Source: Circinella umbellata (Eukaryota > Mucoromycota > Mucoromycetes > Mucorales > Lichtheimiaceae). From it: DNA of 64,000 nucleotides. A program made the position numbers and the translations under genes. Within the stretch, counting starts at the first letter, position 1. Each line of letters starts with the position of its first letter. The notes under the pieces were generated by a model, which did no database searches, was not told where the DNA came from, and saw only the letters and a program-made list of their open reading frames with translations. The stretch is from assembly GCA_025093555.1 (NCBI GenBank), contig JAIWNF010000041.1, positions 310,001 through 374,000 of the forward strand, in the 5' to 3' direction. Below are positions 34,188-47,300 of this stretch, piece by piece.

Positions 34188-35980
34188 ATGACGATGGCAC
34201 CAAGAAAAAACAAGGTTTGGACAGAAAGTGAAGATGGTTTCATTAATGAACGAACATCTCTTTTACATCCATCACCTCATCATGTTACTACTGCTACATC
34301 GTCATCATCATTATCATCATCATCAACGTCAAGTGAAGACTTTGGGTGGTTACTCAGGAAAGGATCCTCTATTGCTGGAACAATATTTATACATCAAATG
34401 ATGGAAATGACAAATATATCCTTAATTGGTCAACTGGTAATAAAATCAACATAACTATTCAACCTTTTGTGTGTGTGTTTTTTATTACGTACGTATAACA
34501 TATTAAAACGAAAAAAAAACTAAATTATAATGGTGTTATGTATAGGGTTCGCGTGAATTAGCAGGAGTCACATTGGCCAATATGTTATTGGCCGTAGTTT
34601 ATTTTTGCATAACAACAGGAATTTCAAATACCTTGGAAACATTATGTTCACAAGCTTATACAGGTGCCAAAGATAAGACGAGGGTCGGTGTATATTTTCA
34701 ACGCGTTTATTTTGTTCTGATTCTATGGTCCATTTTTGTTGGTATTATTCTTTATAATGGCACCTTTATTTTGATTACAATGGGACAAGATCCTGAACTT
34801 GCTGGTTATGCAGGTATGCTATTTTCTTATACTTCTGGTGTATCTAAATAAAAAAAAGTACGAATGAATTTTATAAAAACTAATTTTTTTCTATGTAGGT
34901 TCTTATCTACGGTGTATTTTTCCGAGTGCTATTGTCTATATGACATTTGATGCTCATCGTAAATATCTTCAAGTACAAGGTGCAACCTTAGTACCCGTAA
35001 TTATTTTAGTGATCGGCGTTTTCTTGAATGCATTGATTCAATATTTTCTCATCTTTTATATGAAGATGGGATTTATGGGTGCTCCCTTGGGGCTTTCTAT
35101 TGTCTATTGTTTTATGCTTGGAGGACAACTTTTTTATACTCATTTTATTCGACAAGAAACAAGAGATCAATGTTGTTGGGGTGGATGGGATCTTCGACAA
35201 AATATATTGAATACCCAAATGGATGAATGGGTTCAATTTTTCCAGTTGGCCTTAAGTAATGTATTTGTGATATGTTCCGAATACTATGTCGTAGAACTAT
35301 CAGTTTTGGCGATCTCTTATCTTCCTAACAGTACCAGCAATGATAGTAATGCTACTACTACAATTCTTGCTGCGGGATCTGTTCTTTTACGATCTCATCT
35401 TTGTTCTCACACAGTGGCTATGGGTTTAGGTGCTGCTTCAGCTACACGTGTTGGACACTATATCGGTCAAGGATCTGCTCAAGGAGCGCGTCAAAGTTTC
35501 CACATGGGATGCTGGGTCTCTCTTTTATTCGCCTTACCCCTTTCGGTCTTTTTTTGGGTGTTCCGAGAACCATTTCCGTATTTATTTACACAAGAAAGTG
35601 AGGTTGCACAACTGATCAGTATAGGCATGCCATTATTAGCATCGTTCCAAATATTTGGTATGATCGCTGGTCAATTATCAGGTGTCTTGCGTGGGTTGGG
35701 TCGACAACAAGTATCTGCTTTCATTTCAATAATAGCATTTTATGGAGTCACTGTGCCATTGGGTTACACATTAATTTTCCTTACTCCTTATTGGTCTTTG
35801 AATGGTGTTTGGGTTGCATTTGGAATTGGTTATGTTATTTATGCTTTAGCACAATTATTGTATTTGTTGACAGTCCATTGGTCTTCAGAATGTGCTAAAG
35901 TACAACATCAACTATATTTACTTTATGATAATGATGAGGATAATAATAATACTATTATAATTCCTTTCAGAAAAGATTAA
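34188..35980 (+). CDS. MATE-family multidrug/toxin efflux transporter (532 aa, 3 exons)
   Basis: Exons 34188-34436, 34546-34813 and 34899-35980 join in frame (introns GTAATA...TATAG and GTATGC...TGTAG). The acidic/Ser-rich N-terminal tail (about 1-60) has a histidine- and serine-rich stretch. About twelve membrane segments follow. The first repeat carries SLIGQLGSRELAGVTLAN and the family-typical LETLCSQAYTGAKD (about 115-130). The second repeat carries the matching GLGAASATRVGHYIGQGSAQ block and LRGLGRQQVSA. MATE proteins export cationic organic compounds in exchange for H+ or Na+ across the plasma or vacuolar membrane. Length is typical of fungal members. I see no damage, and the neighbours do not suggest a pathway. 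Confidence 0.93.
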
Positions 35981-37358
35981 TTTTCCTTAGTTGTTATAGT
36001 ATCTCATTTCTTCTTAGTATTTTATAATTTTATTTTCTTTCTCTTCTTGAATTGTATATATGAAATAAAAAAAATTGTAATACTTCTATATATATAAAAG
36101 TACTCTGTTGAAGAACCAATTGAAATACATGGGTTTTTTTTTGCTGAGCATTCTATAACAAAAAAAAAGCGTATATTTTTTTACAAATCATTATAGTGAG
36201 CGTGTGTAATATTAAGAATTAGAATGTGTTTATCTTTTTATTTTTTATTGTTTTTCTATGATGAGTAATTTGTGTCGTTGTAGCTTTTTTTTTTGATCAG
36301 GGTAACTTGAGATAATCCTGTTAGAAAAATATATATTCGAAAGAAACTAAGATTTTCAATCACTTTATATTTTTCTTATTATTAAATTACAACTTATTAG
36401 ATCCATTATTATCATATAATATTTTTATTGTGTACGTAATATTTTAACTCTTGCTTTTTTTCCTTTTCTCTTAATAGCTGTCATGAATTAGTTTTTGTTT
36501 TTCTTTTTACACACAAATGCATAACATATTGGGTATATAGAAGATGTTGTTTCCTTTGTATTAAAAACACCAAGTGTAACCAAAACATCCCATTTTCTCC
36601 TCCGTGGTGTCGGAGAAAAAAATGCTTATATTTTAACCCGAAAGAAGAACAAAAATGTGTGCTACTTTTAAAAATATTTATAGATTCTTTTCCATGGATG
36701 AAATGGATCAAACTTTTTCTCTTATAACGTACATGCTTTTATAACTACATTGGAAAAACAAACAATCAATGAAATATATATATATATAAATATCATGATT
36801 CGTACAATTTATAGATTATTGAATGAATGAGATGTGACTCATGAATAATATTTAAGGGATCAAATTTCTAAAGATGCTTCTTTTTGATTATATATACAAA
36901 AGAATAGTATCTATTATTGGATAGTTTCCTTTTTTAAACAACAGTAACACTCTGAGCTGCATAAACCTTTTTTTTTTCAACAACAAATAAGATCTTTATT
37001 TAGTTTGATTAAATAGTTCTTTTGACTTGGGTGTGTTGCTTTAAATGTATAAAACTAAAGTTTGAGTGTAAAGGGGTGGTGTGGCAGCATCAGCGACAAT
37101 TCATACTGTAAAAAAAGAGTCTTGTTGAATGTTTTGTATGTCACATTTGCTAATATATAAAACGTTACTATAGACTTTTCATATTGATACGTAAAAGGAT
37201 ATATAAAGTCAAAATCAAATGTTACAGTAGCTTCTTTTTTTTTTGTTTAAAGACTGAGTAATAATACTAAATTATATAAATATCCTTTTTTCTATCATTT
37301 ATTGGATAAAATATACGTAGAGGTTAATCAAACCCAATTGATTGACTAGAATGATATA
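35981..37358. other. Intergenic DNA downstream of the MATE gene
   Basis: AT-rich with AATAAA-like words just after the stop (about 36065). No gene supported. Confidence 0.5.
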
Positions 37359-37572
37359 TTGTTTTTTTCCTAAAGATTCGCGGCCAAATTATTTTTCACT
37401 TTGCGTCCGCTGTAATTTTACGTTTGCGCCTGATTATTTTCAACTTCGCGGAAATCCTTGTATATTAGCACTATAAACAGCGCAAAATTGAAAATAATCA
37501 AGCGCAAACGTAAAATTACAGCGGACGCAAAGTGAAAAATAATTTGGCCGCGAATCTTTAGGAAAAAAACAA
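37359..37572. mobile_element. Hairpin (foldback) MITE, 214 bp, TA-flanked
   Basis: Two arms of about 95 bp (TTGTTTTTTTCCTAAAGATT outward to GCGTCCGCTGTAATTTTACG) pair almost perfectly around a 25-30 bp loop. TA is present on both sides. The arms contain GTTTGCGC-like words also seen in the small MITE at 9526, but the termini differ. Confidence 0.8.
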
Positions 37573-38413
37573 TACTATAATACATAAAAAAAAAACAAGA
37601 ACGATCAATTTTTAGTAACGTAAAAAAAAAGATTGACATCAAAAAATTAAGCAGCGGCACTGAATTGTGGAACTCGAATTTTTAAACATGCATTGACAGG
37701 TCCCCAAAAGTCTCCAAATTCGGAAACTGAGAGCCATCTCACTCTTCTGTGGTGTGCTCATCACTTTTTTTTTCTATCCATCCATCCATTCATCCTCTAC
37801 ATCCATCCATCCATCTATTTTATCAATGTATCCATACGTTACATATAATTCATAATGGATATCCCATATTACATATCAGGAAAAAAATGGTAAGTTTTCT
37901 ATTCTTCTTTTTTTTTAAAAAAAAATTACACCGCGCTATTACCTAGTGGGAAGTTGCTTTATTATTCTTACAACTTTCAAACTTAAAACTGTGCGGAAGA
38001 GCAAACAATCCATGTCTTACACCTTACTAGCTTTAATTTTTTTCATGCTATGTATTGTTTAAACAATTGGAAACATTCTTTCATATCTATGTAAATAGAA
38101 AAACTCATATCTATTTCTTTTTATTATTATAGGGTAAACCAAAAAAAAAAGCGAGTGTGTTGTTGGGATTATTTGATAGTTTGGATGGATATACAAAAAG
38201 CAAAAAGCAAATCAAAATAGTGTGCTTTTATTGAATTTGAATTTGGGTTTTGGGAATTGATTTTGTATATGCAAATAGAAATGTTATCAAAAAAAAGGTG
38301 AGGGTATTTTTGTTTTTAGGGATTTTGAAAAAAAAAGAGGTTGATAGAGTAGGGAAAAGGAGACTATATGTAAACTGTTAGATGAATGGGTGAAAATAGA
38401 TAGAAAATAAATG
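37573..38413. other. Intergenic DNA with two possible orphan exons
   Basis: On the minus strand, 37746-37647 reads from an AG acceptor into RVRWLSVSEFGDFWGPVNAC and ends in QFSAAA-stop; this looks protein-like but no partner exon was found. On the plus strand, a start near 37857 (MDIPYYISGKKM, then GTAAGT) can be joined to an exon at about 38134-38234 (GKPKKKASVLLGLFDSLDGY) to give a peptide of about 45-50 aa. Neither is recognised. Confidence 0.25.
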
Positions 38414-39253
38414 TTATTTTTCAAATTGATTAAGAATATTTTGAATATCTGAATAAAAACCAAGTGACTGTAATAATTGTTTTTCTTTTGTTGATAATTG
38501 AATGGATGATGAATCTTTCTGTGAAGTATATCGTAATTCAAGTATGCGCTAGATATAAATGTATTATATTTGAATGGTTATTATTTGTACATATATATAT
38601 AAAGAAATGTGTAATTATTCTTTTACCTGTAAGACGATACATTTAGTTCTTTCAAAATTAAATACATTTAATAAATCTAAACTTAAAAGTTGCTGTGATG
38701 CATTGGGTATAGTTGATAATGCCTTTTCAAACACTACAAGTCGTTCACGATCCATTCGACATTGAGATAAGATATTAATTAATTCTTCTAGATTCGATAT
38801 AGATGACGATGAAGATTCTCCTCCTCCTGTTGCTGATGATGATGGTTTATCGATGTGTATTGTTTTGGGTGATAATGTATGTTTGTTATTTATTGCTGCC
38901 AGATTATCAACAAGTTGAGTTGTAGTACCATCGAGTATATTTTCTTTTTGTTGTTGTTTTAATTCATCCAATGGTATTAATCGACGTCGTAAACGAATCC
39001 ATCGTCTTCTTCGAACAAATGATCGAAAATGTTTATAGTTGCCATGCCAAACAGCACCATGAAATTTTAATGAATATTCCCATCCAGCTATAAATATATA
39101 TATATTGTCAACGAAAAATAATATATTAAATAGTTATATATAATACTGATATTTACCTTCATCTACATCACCTGACATATCCACCATCCATTCTTTACTA
39201 ACCCATTGCCAAGTTGGATCTGGTAATTGATACGTTTTTGTATCCATCGGGGT

Positions 39254-39285
<32 letters not shown>

Positions 39286-39788
39286 AAAATCGTTGCATTA
39301 GTTTTTTCAAGTCAAAAAAAACTTTGTAGATTTTTTATGCATAAAATAGAACTTTACTCCATATTAGCATCACACCATGGATTTGCATCAAATTGTAAAA
39401 GTCTATTATTATTGATAATAAAAAATAATAATAAGAATTAATGATCGAAAAACAAAAAAGGTGGATTTTATGAAAAAAAAAAACTTACGTTTTTGAACTA
39501 TATCCAACCATCCATGACCTTTTAAATAAGAGTATGATTGAGTACAAGGAAAAAAAACAACAATAACTATATAATATTATGTATTTTTTTTTACCCTCTT
39601 TGACATTCATATAAAATATCATAAATGTAGTCATTAGGTGAACCGGCATCATCAGGAAGTGAAGGTAATGGTAATGTCAGATTGTGTTGGTGTTTTTGTT
39701 GTCGTGGTTTTCTTAATAGTTCACGAAAAGATTTACTGACACGAAATGGTCGTTGTCGTTGCTGTTCTTGTGCATGGTCTACTGTCAT
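38414..39788 (-). CDS. Dysferlin (DysF)-domain protein, about 320 aa, 6 exons
   Basis: Exons (approximate) are 39788-39595, a 30-bp exon near 39520-39490, one near 39410-39360, one near 39260-39155, 39088-38625 and 38554-38414; the junctions keep frame. The DysF N- and C-terminal signature is continuous across exons 4-5: WQWVSKEWMVDMSGDVDEG, WEYSLKFHGA, then FRSFVRRRRWIRLRRR (about residues 110-165). The family includes Pex30-like ER/peroxisome membrane proteins and meiosis-related DysF proteins such as fission yeast mug65 and yeast Spo73. No membrane segment is evident, so the soluble Spo73/mug65-like type is more likely than Pex30. The C-terminal half is polar with a serine-rich linker. The gene looks intact. 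Confidence 0.82.
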
Positions 39789-41384
39789 TTTATATTATTA
39801 ATAATGTTGTTTATTATATAAGTAAAATAAAGGGGGGGAGAATATATATATATATATACTAAATGAGAATGAGTAATGTGGAAAAAAAAGAAAACGTGTC
39901 TTGTGGTTAAAAGGAAAAAAATAAAAATATACAGAAAAAAAAAGGTCTCATAATTTCCTCTTTCAAAAATACACGTTTTATTTTTTTGAGGAGGTTGGGG
40001 AGAGAATATATAAGGATATTACCCGATATATTATATTTCGATCATTCTTTTTTATAAGCTTCCTTTGATTTAATAAGAAAAGAAGAATGTCTATGATATA
40101 TATTACTATAGGTTTTTTTTTTGATTAAAATATATAGTGGGTGAGTGTGGGTAGGCGAGAAAGAGTTTCATGCGCACAGTCCATTCCTCCTTTCCTTTTT
40201 CGTTTATTACTCCTTTTGTTCTAGCATCAATAAAAAAAATGACGGAAGAAGTGTCTATCTTTGTGAAATGGATTATTTAAAAGTATTATTATATTATCAT
40301 ATAAACATCTCAGTTATATGTTAATTTCTAGCTCATTATTTTATAAAGTTGTATTACAATATAATTGTTCCGTAGCGAAATAATGGAGCAGTTGAATACA
40401 CTTTGTGATTGATTGAATTTTCAGGGGAAAAAAAACACAGAATGCGTAGAAAGTGCCAGCATAACACCCGTCGTTTTAAAAGAGGTTCAAAAAAAAAGTT
40501 GTATCGAATATTAAGTGGGGTTTCATTTAACCTTATTATATCTGTCTTATTCTTCTCTCATGTATAAAGCTGTTGAGATACGATAATGTATCACGTATAG
40601 AAAAAACAAAATAGCATGATCCCCAATACATAGAAGATACGTAGAAGGATAATAAAAAGCCAGACAGTGATAATGTACTAATATAACTTGAGTACTTTTC
40701 AATGATATAAATTATGTGATTTGATTTTTTTAATTACTACTACTACTACTAATAATAGTACATACACATTTCTTGACACACTTATCAATAATAGGTACGT
40801 AGTATGCAATTTGAAGAGAATCTTTATTTAATAAACTTTTAACGATAATACACTAATTAAGCATTTCACTGGTACGTAACATCATTACAATAATTACACG
40901 CCAATAATAACGTGTATTAAAGATTCTACGTACTACTATGACTATAACTATGTTACTTTTGTTTTTTCAATTTATGAAAAATTCATCTCTGTTGTTGTCA
41001 AATGCTTATTAAGGTATGGTGACACACATTAAATTCAATATATGTAACTTGGACATGATTACATAAATTCAATAAGATATGTAGTACTTTAAATATATAG
41101 ATAAACCACTTGGATGGTAAGTTACAGACTTTTGATCCATTTTCAAACTTGACGTAGATGATGTACTTTCTTGTTTTTTTTAATAAAAAAAAAATTATAG
41201 TCATTTTCGTTGTTTGACTAAGTACAGATTCTGTTGATTTATTTTACTAATAGGAATTGTCATACTTTGATTACATGTGGTTGCTTACGTATTACGTAGC
41301 AGATTTTTTTTTTTTGCTCATTATAATACATCAAACTGAAAAATCAATTATAATATGTATTTATAGTAGTTGTAACTCACATTC
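39789..41384. other. Intergenic DNA
   Basis: No supported gene. A TATATA run and CT/GT-rich stretches (39840-40200) form the 5' flank of the DysF gene. Confidence 0.5.
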
Positions 41385-41963
41385 GAAAACGCCCTTCAAG
41401 TCTTCCAATATGATTATTCCATTGTTTTTTTTTCGACGTCATATAAATATGACACTTTTTGAGTTACTGGCTTACCATCACCTATTCCACGTCCACCATC
41501 GATAACAAAATGATTTTTTTCAGGTAATGGTACGTGCCAAGGAAAAATAGAAATTAGATCCAGAATCCCCATCAATGAGGTTTTTCCATGAGTGCTGCAT
41601 ATCTTTCACCGTAGTAGAATTTAATAGGTCTAATGAGAGAAAATTTCAGATCTAATGTATCACTTGATCTCCGTCTATGATATATTTATGTGTTTTCGTT
41701 TGACAGCTCCATACGTAACAATAAATAGTCGAACTCAAAAGAACACAACCTAATAATAATATTAGTTATGAACATATTTTCATGACAATGTTTTTTCTTC
41801 TTACTATAGCATACGCATATATATCTATATCTATAGCTCCAAAAAAAAATGCAACACAAAAATAAAACGTTTTATCATTTACTATGGTGAGCTCGAGCTT
41901 CTGGCCTTGGTGCTTTAGCGACACTCAGAAAAGAAAAATATGGAATAATACAAATAATATTGT
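41385..41963 (-). pseudogene. Kelch paralogue, part 1 (exon 2 and most of exon 1), truncated
   Basis: Aligns with exons 1 and 2 of the intact kelch gene. Shared runs include CACGTCCACCATCGATAACA (near 41490; 51239 in the gene) and the exon 1 end ACTATGGTGAGCTCGAG (near 41881; 51605 in the gene). Frame-breaking differences are present in exon 2, and exons 3 onward are missing. Exon 1 is cut at 41963 by a transposon; its remainder and the upstream DNA resume at 47301. Confidence 0.75.
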
Positions 41964-42211
41964 TTTTTTTCCAAATTATCAGGAATAAGCTTTGTGCTAA
42001 AATAAGTATGAAATCTTGCATTTCCACATAATGTTTTTGCGTTTCTTGTGAAAGATTTTGCGTTTTCTGAGGGAATAAGTTTGCGTTCCTATTTTTACAT
42101 TGCTACTTCTCAATACTTGTCCACACAGAAGCTTAGAAATGGCCACCGGTTTCATTTTCTTTTTTTGGATACTTCTTTTATTTCCAGCATATTTTGACAT
42201 GTTGACACGAC

Positions 42212-45200
42212 GGGCTTGGGTGTTTCTGCAGTAAATTTCTGCAGTAATTTCCTGCAGTAGTGACCGGACTTTCCCGGGCAAACACCGAACAAACATGCAG
42301 CAATTACTTATAAAAATTTACTGCAGCTTTCCTTAATAGGAAGGCTGCAGTAGCAGAGTCTGCAGTAATGAGAAAGCTGCAGTAGTTGTACTCAACATAG
42401 ATCATATATTATCAGAAGAATGAAGTAACCCGAATATTATAATTCTTTTTATTATTTTTATCGCTCACTATGGGATTTACATTATCATTAGTCATATTTA
42501 TTTAAATTCTGAGCTATCAGATATAAGAATTGTTTTAATAATTTTTTCATAAGAAAAAAATACTTGCACTATGGAGCCCCCAATCCATCGTTTAGTTAAC
42601 CAGACTCTGCAGAAATTGCTTTGTAATCACAATTATCCATTACAATTACATCAAGAGATATTTGCAGTAATATAGCGTATATATTTAATTAAACGAAGAG
42701 AAAATAATAAATAGAAATAATGATTCAAGATAATATAATAATAAGAAAAATAACAATATGATGGGCAGAAAAAAAACTTATAAATATATTAAGTAAAAGA
42801 GAAATCTAGATTTTAAGAAAAAAACGGTGAGTATAAAAGGTAACTTTAACAGTCATCCTTGTGGTAGCATACTATGACTGGATAATTGGGCGATTGTTGT
42901 AGTTGATTTTTTCTATTGTGACGTATGGAGGGAATTGAAATATATCCAGCCATATTATCGATGGTACCAATAAAAGGAATACCTCTATTTGGTATTGTAG
43001 CAATTGTATAATAGTGGAAACCTGTGCGTGTCTTTGAATTGATGCGAGCATGGAGGGTGTATTTATGGCCTTGAATATCTAATTTTTTAGGATATTCTAG
43101 CATGTTATCGCCGGTTTGAGCTGCAGTATGATCTTGTATGAATAAGAATCTTGGGAAACTAACAAGAGTGTTCTTCCTTGTTGCTAACGATGGGCATAAA
43201 GCCACAGCACACTTTCTGCCCACTTTTTTATTTGTTAAATGGTTATAAATAAAAGTCGAAAATACATCACATGTTTCTTGTTCGTTATGTGTGATATTTC
43301 GTTTTCTTGAAAAAACTTGATAGAAGGATATATGGATCAGGACTTTGTATCCACTTTCCTCTTCATGAATAACTGCATGGCTTTCTTTATCGGCGCATGT
43401 TGTTATACGTTGTGCGTGTACTGCAAACAGCTGCTGGATTTCGTTTGACATGTGCGATAGAAAATGTTCAAACAATAAAGCTGTATCATTAAACGTACCT
43501 TTTGGGAAATTAGGATGCTTCCAAATAAATTCTCGCAATACCTGCATCCCCTTCTCTCGATTTATGATATTGTTACTGCTATAAAGCTTATATGCTTTTT
43601 TTAATATTTCATCATAGGAATTATTTATATCAAATTTACGGTCAACTTCAGGTATACTTGGTAATATTGAGTGTAAGAGCATTTCCATAGGTGCATCGAT
43701 ATAACAAGAGCCATAGCTATTGTCCAACAGGTTGAGCAGATAACCAGAATAATACTCTCCTGGTAAACCTGACTCATCTTCCATTTTTTCTTTATCTTTT
43801 AATTGTGGCTGCTGTTGCCACTTGTTCTCGTCGTCAATTCTTCTTCCACTTCCATTTTCTTTATTAGCATCATCATCTTCATCTTCTTTACTGCCACCAT
43901 CGTTTTCTTCATCACTTTTATCATCGTTTTCTTCATCACTTTCATCATCGTTTTCTTCATCACTTTCATCACCGTTTGCTTCATCACTTTCAACACCATT
44001 TTCAACACTACTTTCATCACCGTTTTCTTCGTCATTTTCTTCATTATCTTCGTCGTTATCAGCTTGATGTTCATCAAGCCAAGGAAATTCTTCGTCAGTG
44101 TCAATATCACCATTTAGTGGCATCACCCTCATGAACGTTTCAAATTTCTTGTTATCACCAACATCAGAAGTGCTACCATCACTTTCATCTTCATCGCAAT
44201 CACTGACCTCAATAACATATTTTCTGTTTTTTTTATTTGCCTTTCTCAGTGCCTGTTTGTTATCAGGAGCACGGCCATCGTTTTTGTAGTTGTCAATTTT
44301 TCTTTTTTTGTTTTTTCGTTTTTTGATCGATTTTCTTCTTTTCCGTGTTTCGTTGTTTAAGCCATAGAATGTTGGAATTCCACGAAGGTAATGTGCATAT
44401 GATTCTTCTTCGTTTTCAATGTATTTTAGTATGTTTCGTAAATTGACAACAATGCTTTGGCGTTTTTTGGTAAGTTTGTATATAGCATTATGAAATGACT
44501 CGACAGCGTTTGTAGTGTGGGTATAATGAGTGAATAAACCGTTATGCATTGTAGAAACAGCAGGAAATATAGTGCCACGGACTTCCTTACGGTTCCACCA
44601 ATTAATAAAACTACGAGAATTAGGGTACATATTGACAACTTTCTCCAGAATATTCTTGTACTTTTTTCTAGTATCGACAACACGAAGCAAAAGTAGTTCT
44701 TTTTGAATCTCCATTTTCTTTTTTTCGTCACCATTGTGTATATCATTGACATAGGATTGGCAAAGTTTTTTTATGTTGGTTTCATAATGGACACTGCATC
44801 CTTTGACATACTTGATTCCATCATCGCGTCCAGTTATTTTCTCGTATGCCTGAAGAAAACCAGCCCTTTGTGCGTCTGAGAAATCCATAACTACTCCCAT
44901 AAATTCACTATCAAATGTAATTTTATAAGTATCAAATAATACAAGAAAATACAATTCAAAATCCATCGATGTGAGTCCATTCAAGATAGCAGAGAAAGCA
45001 ACCACATTTCTTTGTAAGCATTCACAGAATAGCATTGAAGTACAAAGATAGTATCCTTTTTCAAATACAGAGAATGTAACATCTGTGACGAAGGGATGTG
45101 CACTAGGATCCAAGATGGTTTGTAGTTTTGGTGGATATGCGGCAACAATGAACTGTCCCCTTAATAATGAACATTCAGAAATATATCCAGGATATTCATC

Positions 45201-46433
45201 TTGAAGATCAAGAAACTCTTTCAATGAATCAGTCCCTGCTGAAGTAGGTTTATTTTGGTCCTCATTGCGGATTTTCTTCATCTCATATGTAAGCTTATCC
45301 TTGTTTTGCAAGGATGGATGTATTTCACGTGCAGGATGTAAATCATCTCTATTATAATGTATAAAAAATCATTGTTGCAAGGTTTAAGTTTTGTTCTTGC
45401 TTAAATAACTATGCAGAAAACTTCTATTATCGACAAAATAAAATTATCCATTTACCTTTTTTTGCTCATCCCTATATGCAGCTCTTTAGGTGACACGCCA
45501 GCCTTGATATGTTCCATTAATTGTTCTTTTTGATTGTTGTTCAATTTATTGTTAATATAGGAATCGTGTGTATGATAATTTTGACCGGGACGATTGCCTG
45601 GTTCCACACTACACTTTCCACCTGAAAAACTAAATTTCGCTATATATTGACAATCAATATGAATCAATGGTCGCTTGCAACTAAGGCACCCTTTTTTACA
45701 TTTGTTCTGTGTATGCAGCGAAGCTGAACCAGGTTTCAATGCAGTTCCTTTCATATCACAATTTTCCGTTTGACATCGCACAATGCCATTACATCTTTTA
45801 GTGATGAGTCTTGTAGTGCCATCTGTAGCAATGTGATTGTTATAATTACGCATGCTCCAGCCAATTCTTGTGAATTCATCAATCTTGAACTCCCCAGTGA
45901 TAGAATTCCTTTGTGGATAAATTGTATCCGTATAATCTCCAGATGGAAATTGATTAAACATGTTTTTTCGCTCAGGTAAGTTCGAATCGGACATAGTAAC
46001 TAAATAAAATAATTCAAAAGTTAAAGTCTAATTGCATGCTTTAGCTGTTTCAAATTCGCGCTTGAGAATTCATAAGTAAGCTTGCTATACATATAGTATT
46101 TATTTACATGCACTAGATTATGAGAATTGAAGTTCAAAGTATTTAGAGTGAGAAGTTTGATTTAAAGTACTCGAGATGATTCTTGTAACTATAGAAAAAA
46201 GAAAGAAAAAACTTGGCGTTATATGGTCATGTGTAGCTGTCCTTTGGCCTCTTGTACTACCACTGCAGTTTTCTCATTACTGCAGACTCTACTACTGCAG
46301 CCTTCCTATTAAGGAAAGCTGCAGTAAATTTTTATAAGTAAATGCTGCATGTTTGTTCGGTGTTTACCCGGGAAAGTCCGGTCACTACTGCAGGAAATTA
46401 CTGCAGAAATTTACTGCAGAATTACCGAAGCCC
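42212..46433. mobile_element. Inner autonomous MULE, 4222 bp
   Basis: A perfect 9-bp duplication TGACACGAC flanks it (42203-42211, 46434-46442). The inverted repeats of about 180 bp begin GGGCTT(G/C)GG and are packed with CTGCAGTAA units. Both contain the blocks GTGACCGGACTTTCCCGGG and AACACCGAACAAACATGCAG, the latter with the mirrored order at the right. It carries one intact transposase gene on the minus strand, so it may be active. Confidence 0.9.
42846..45994 (-). CDS. MULE transposase with C-terminal ubiquitin-protease-like domain (1013 aa, 2 exons)
   Basis: Exons 45994-45456 and 45348-42846 join in frame. The N-terminal 180 residues have clustered Cys/His (RCQTENCDMKG, CKKGCLSCKRP, HTHDSY) resembling a WRKY-GCM1/FLYWCH-type zinc DNA-binding domain. 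The MULE DDE core shows FVTDVTF (D269), VVMDFSDAQ (D335), GCSVHYETN and TTNAVESFHN (E463). A basic stretch (RKRRKSIKKRKNKKRK, about 515-530) and a Glu/Asp-rich tandem repeat (about 600-680) follow. The last 300 residues look like a ubiquitin-specific protease fold: Cys box SYGSCYIDAPMEMLL (C728), then SFPRFLFIQD, LDIQGHKYTLHARI and a His box GFHYYTIATI (H958). The transposase moves the surrounding element; the protease may act on ubiquitin-like tags of host or transposase. No damage seen. Confidence 0.82.
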
Positions 46434-47300
46434 TGACACGACGACGTAGTTGTATTGATACCATCGTCACATCATCATGTAATCCATTCGAACATGTACG
46501 TATTCAACTCACAATCATTGCATCTATATTATTATTAGTTAGGAAACATAAATAACCCTCTATTGAATAATAAAACATTTCATACTGATCTGCCCAAATA
46601 TATTAAAGGCACAACAATTTCAGTTTTGTCACCGGTGACAAGAAATATTTACTGTAATTTGCTTTAGCTTGTCCAAAAATTTATTCTTTTGTTTAGTAAA
46701 ATCTGTAATGTCATCACAGCTTCTTTCTCTGTTTATGATTGCTTGATTTTTTGCTTTTATGAAACCAATAAAAAACATCCAGCTTATCAACAAATTGTTG
46801 GTAATAACATCTTTGTTCTGCCAAATTCATACGTATCTTCCGCATTTTTCTTCTTCATCTAATATTTAATTGTGTTTTTGCACAATTGATCTTTGGTTTT
46901 TTATTCGATGACTCAATATATCAATGCACCTTTTGTTTAGAATTCAGTAAATCCTTCTATGACTTGTCTATTGTCAATATTTCATGGATGCTTCCATTTT
47001 TTTTTTCACTGAACGTCAAGCTTACAGTAAACAAGACAAGCTTTTTAAATAACTAGGTACGTTACAACTGTCACCATTTTCATGAATACAGGTTACACTA
47101 GCTAAGCTTTTTTCAGTACATATTATGTTCTATTACTGCCAATTGGGTCTAAAAAGTTAAGCTGGTATTTCACTAAAGCGGTTTATAGATACTTTTATAA
47201 GCTTAACGCAAAAACATTATATGCGGAAACGCAAAATTTCATTCTTATTATAGGACAAAACGTATTCCTGCTTGGTCCAACTAATTTGGGAAAAAAACGG

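Larger units (their letters stand above)
41964..47300. mobile_element. Outer MULE-like element inserted in the kelch paralogue
   Basis: The left end (TTTTTTTCCAAATTATCAGG, 41964) and the right end read on the other strand (CCGTTTTTTTCCCAAATTAG, from 47300) form imperfect inverted repeats of about 90-100 bp. These share TAAGTATGAAAT/TAAGAATGAAAT and ATGTTTTTGCGTT. TATTGT lies on both sides (41958-41963, 47301-47306). Without the inner MULE (42212-46433 plus one 9-bp repeat) this element would be only about 1.1 kb and non-coding. Confidence 0.72.

Noticed and set aside
43803..44117. Phe/Ile-rich and Ser-rich frames on the plus strand
   Set aside because: They are the antisense of the acidic Glu/Asp repeat in the MULE transposase.
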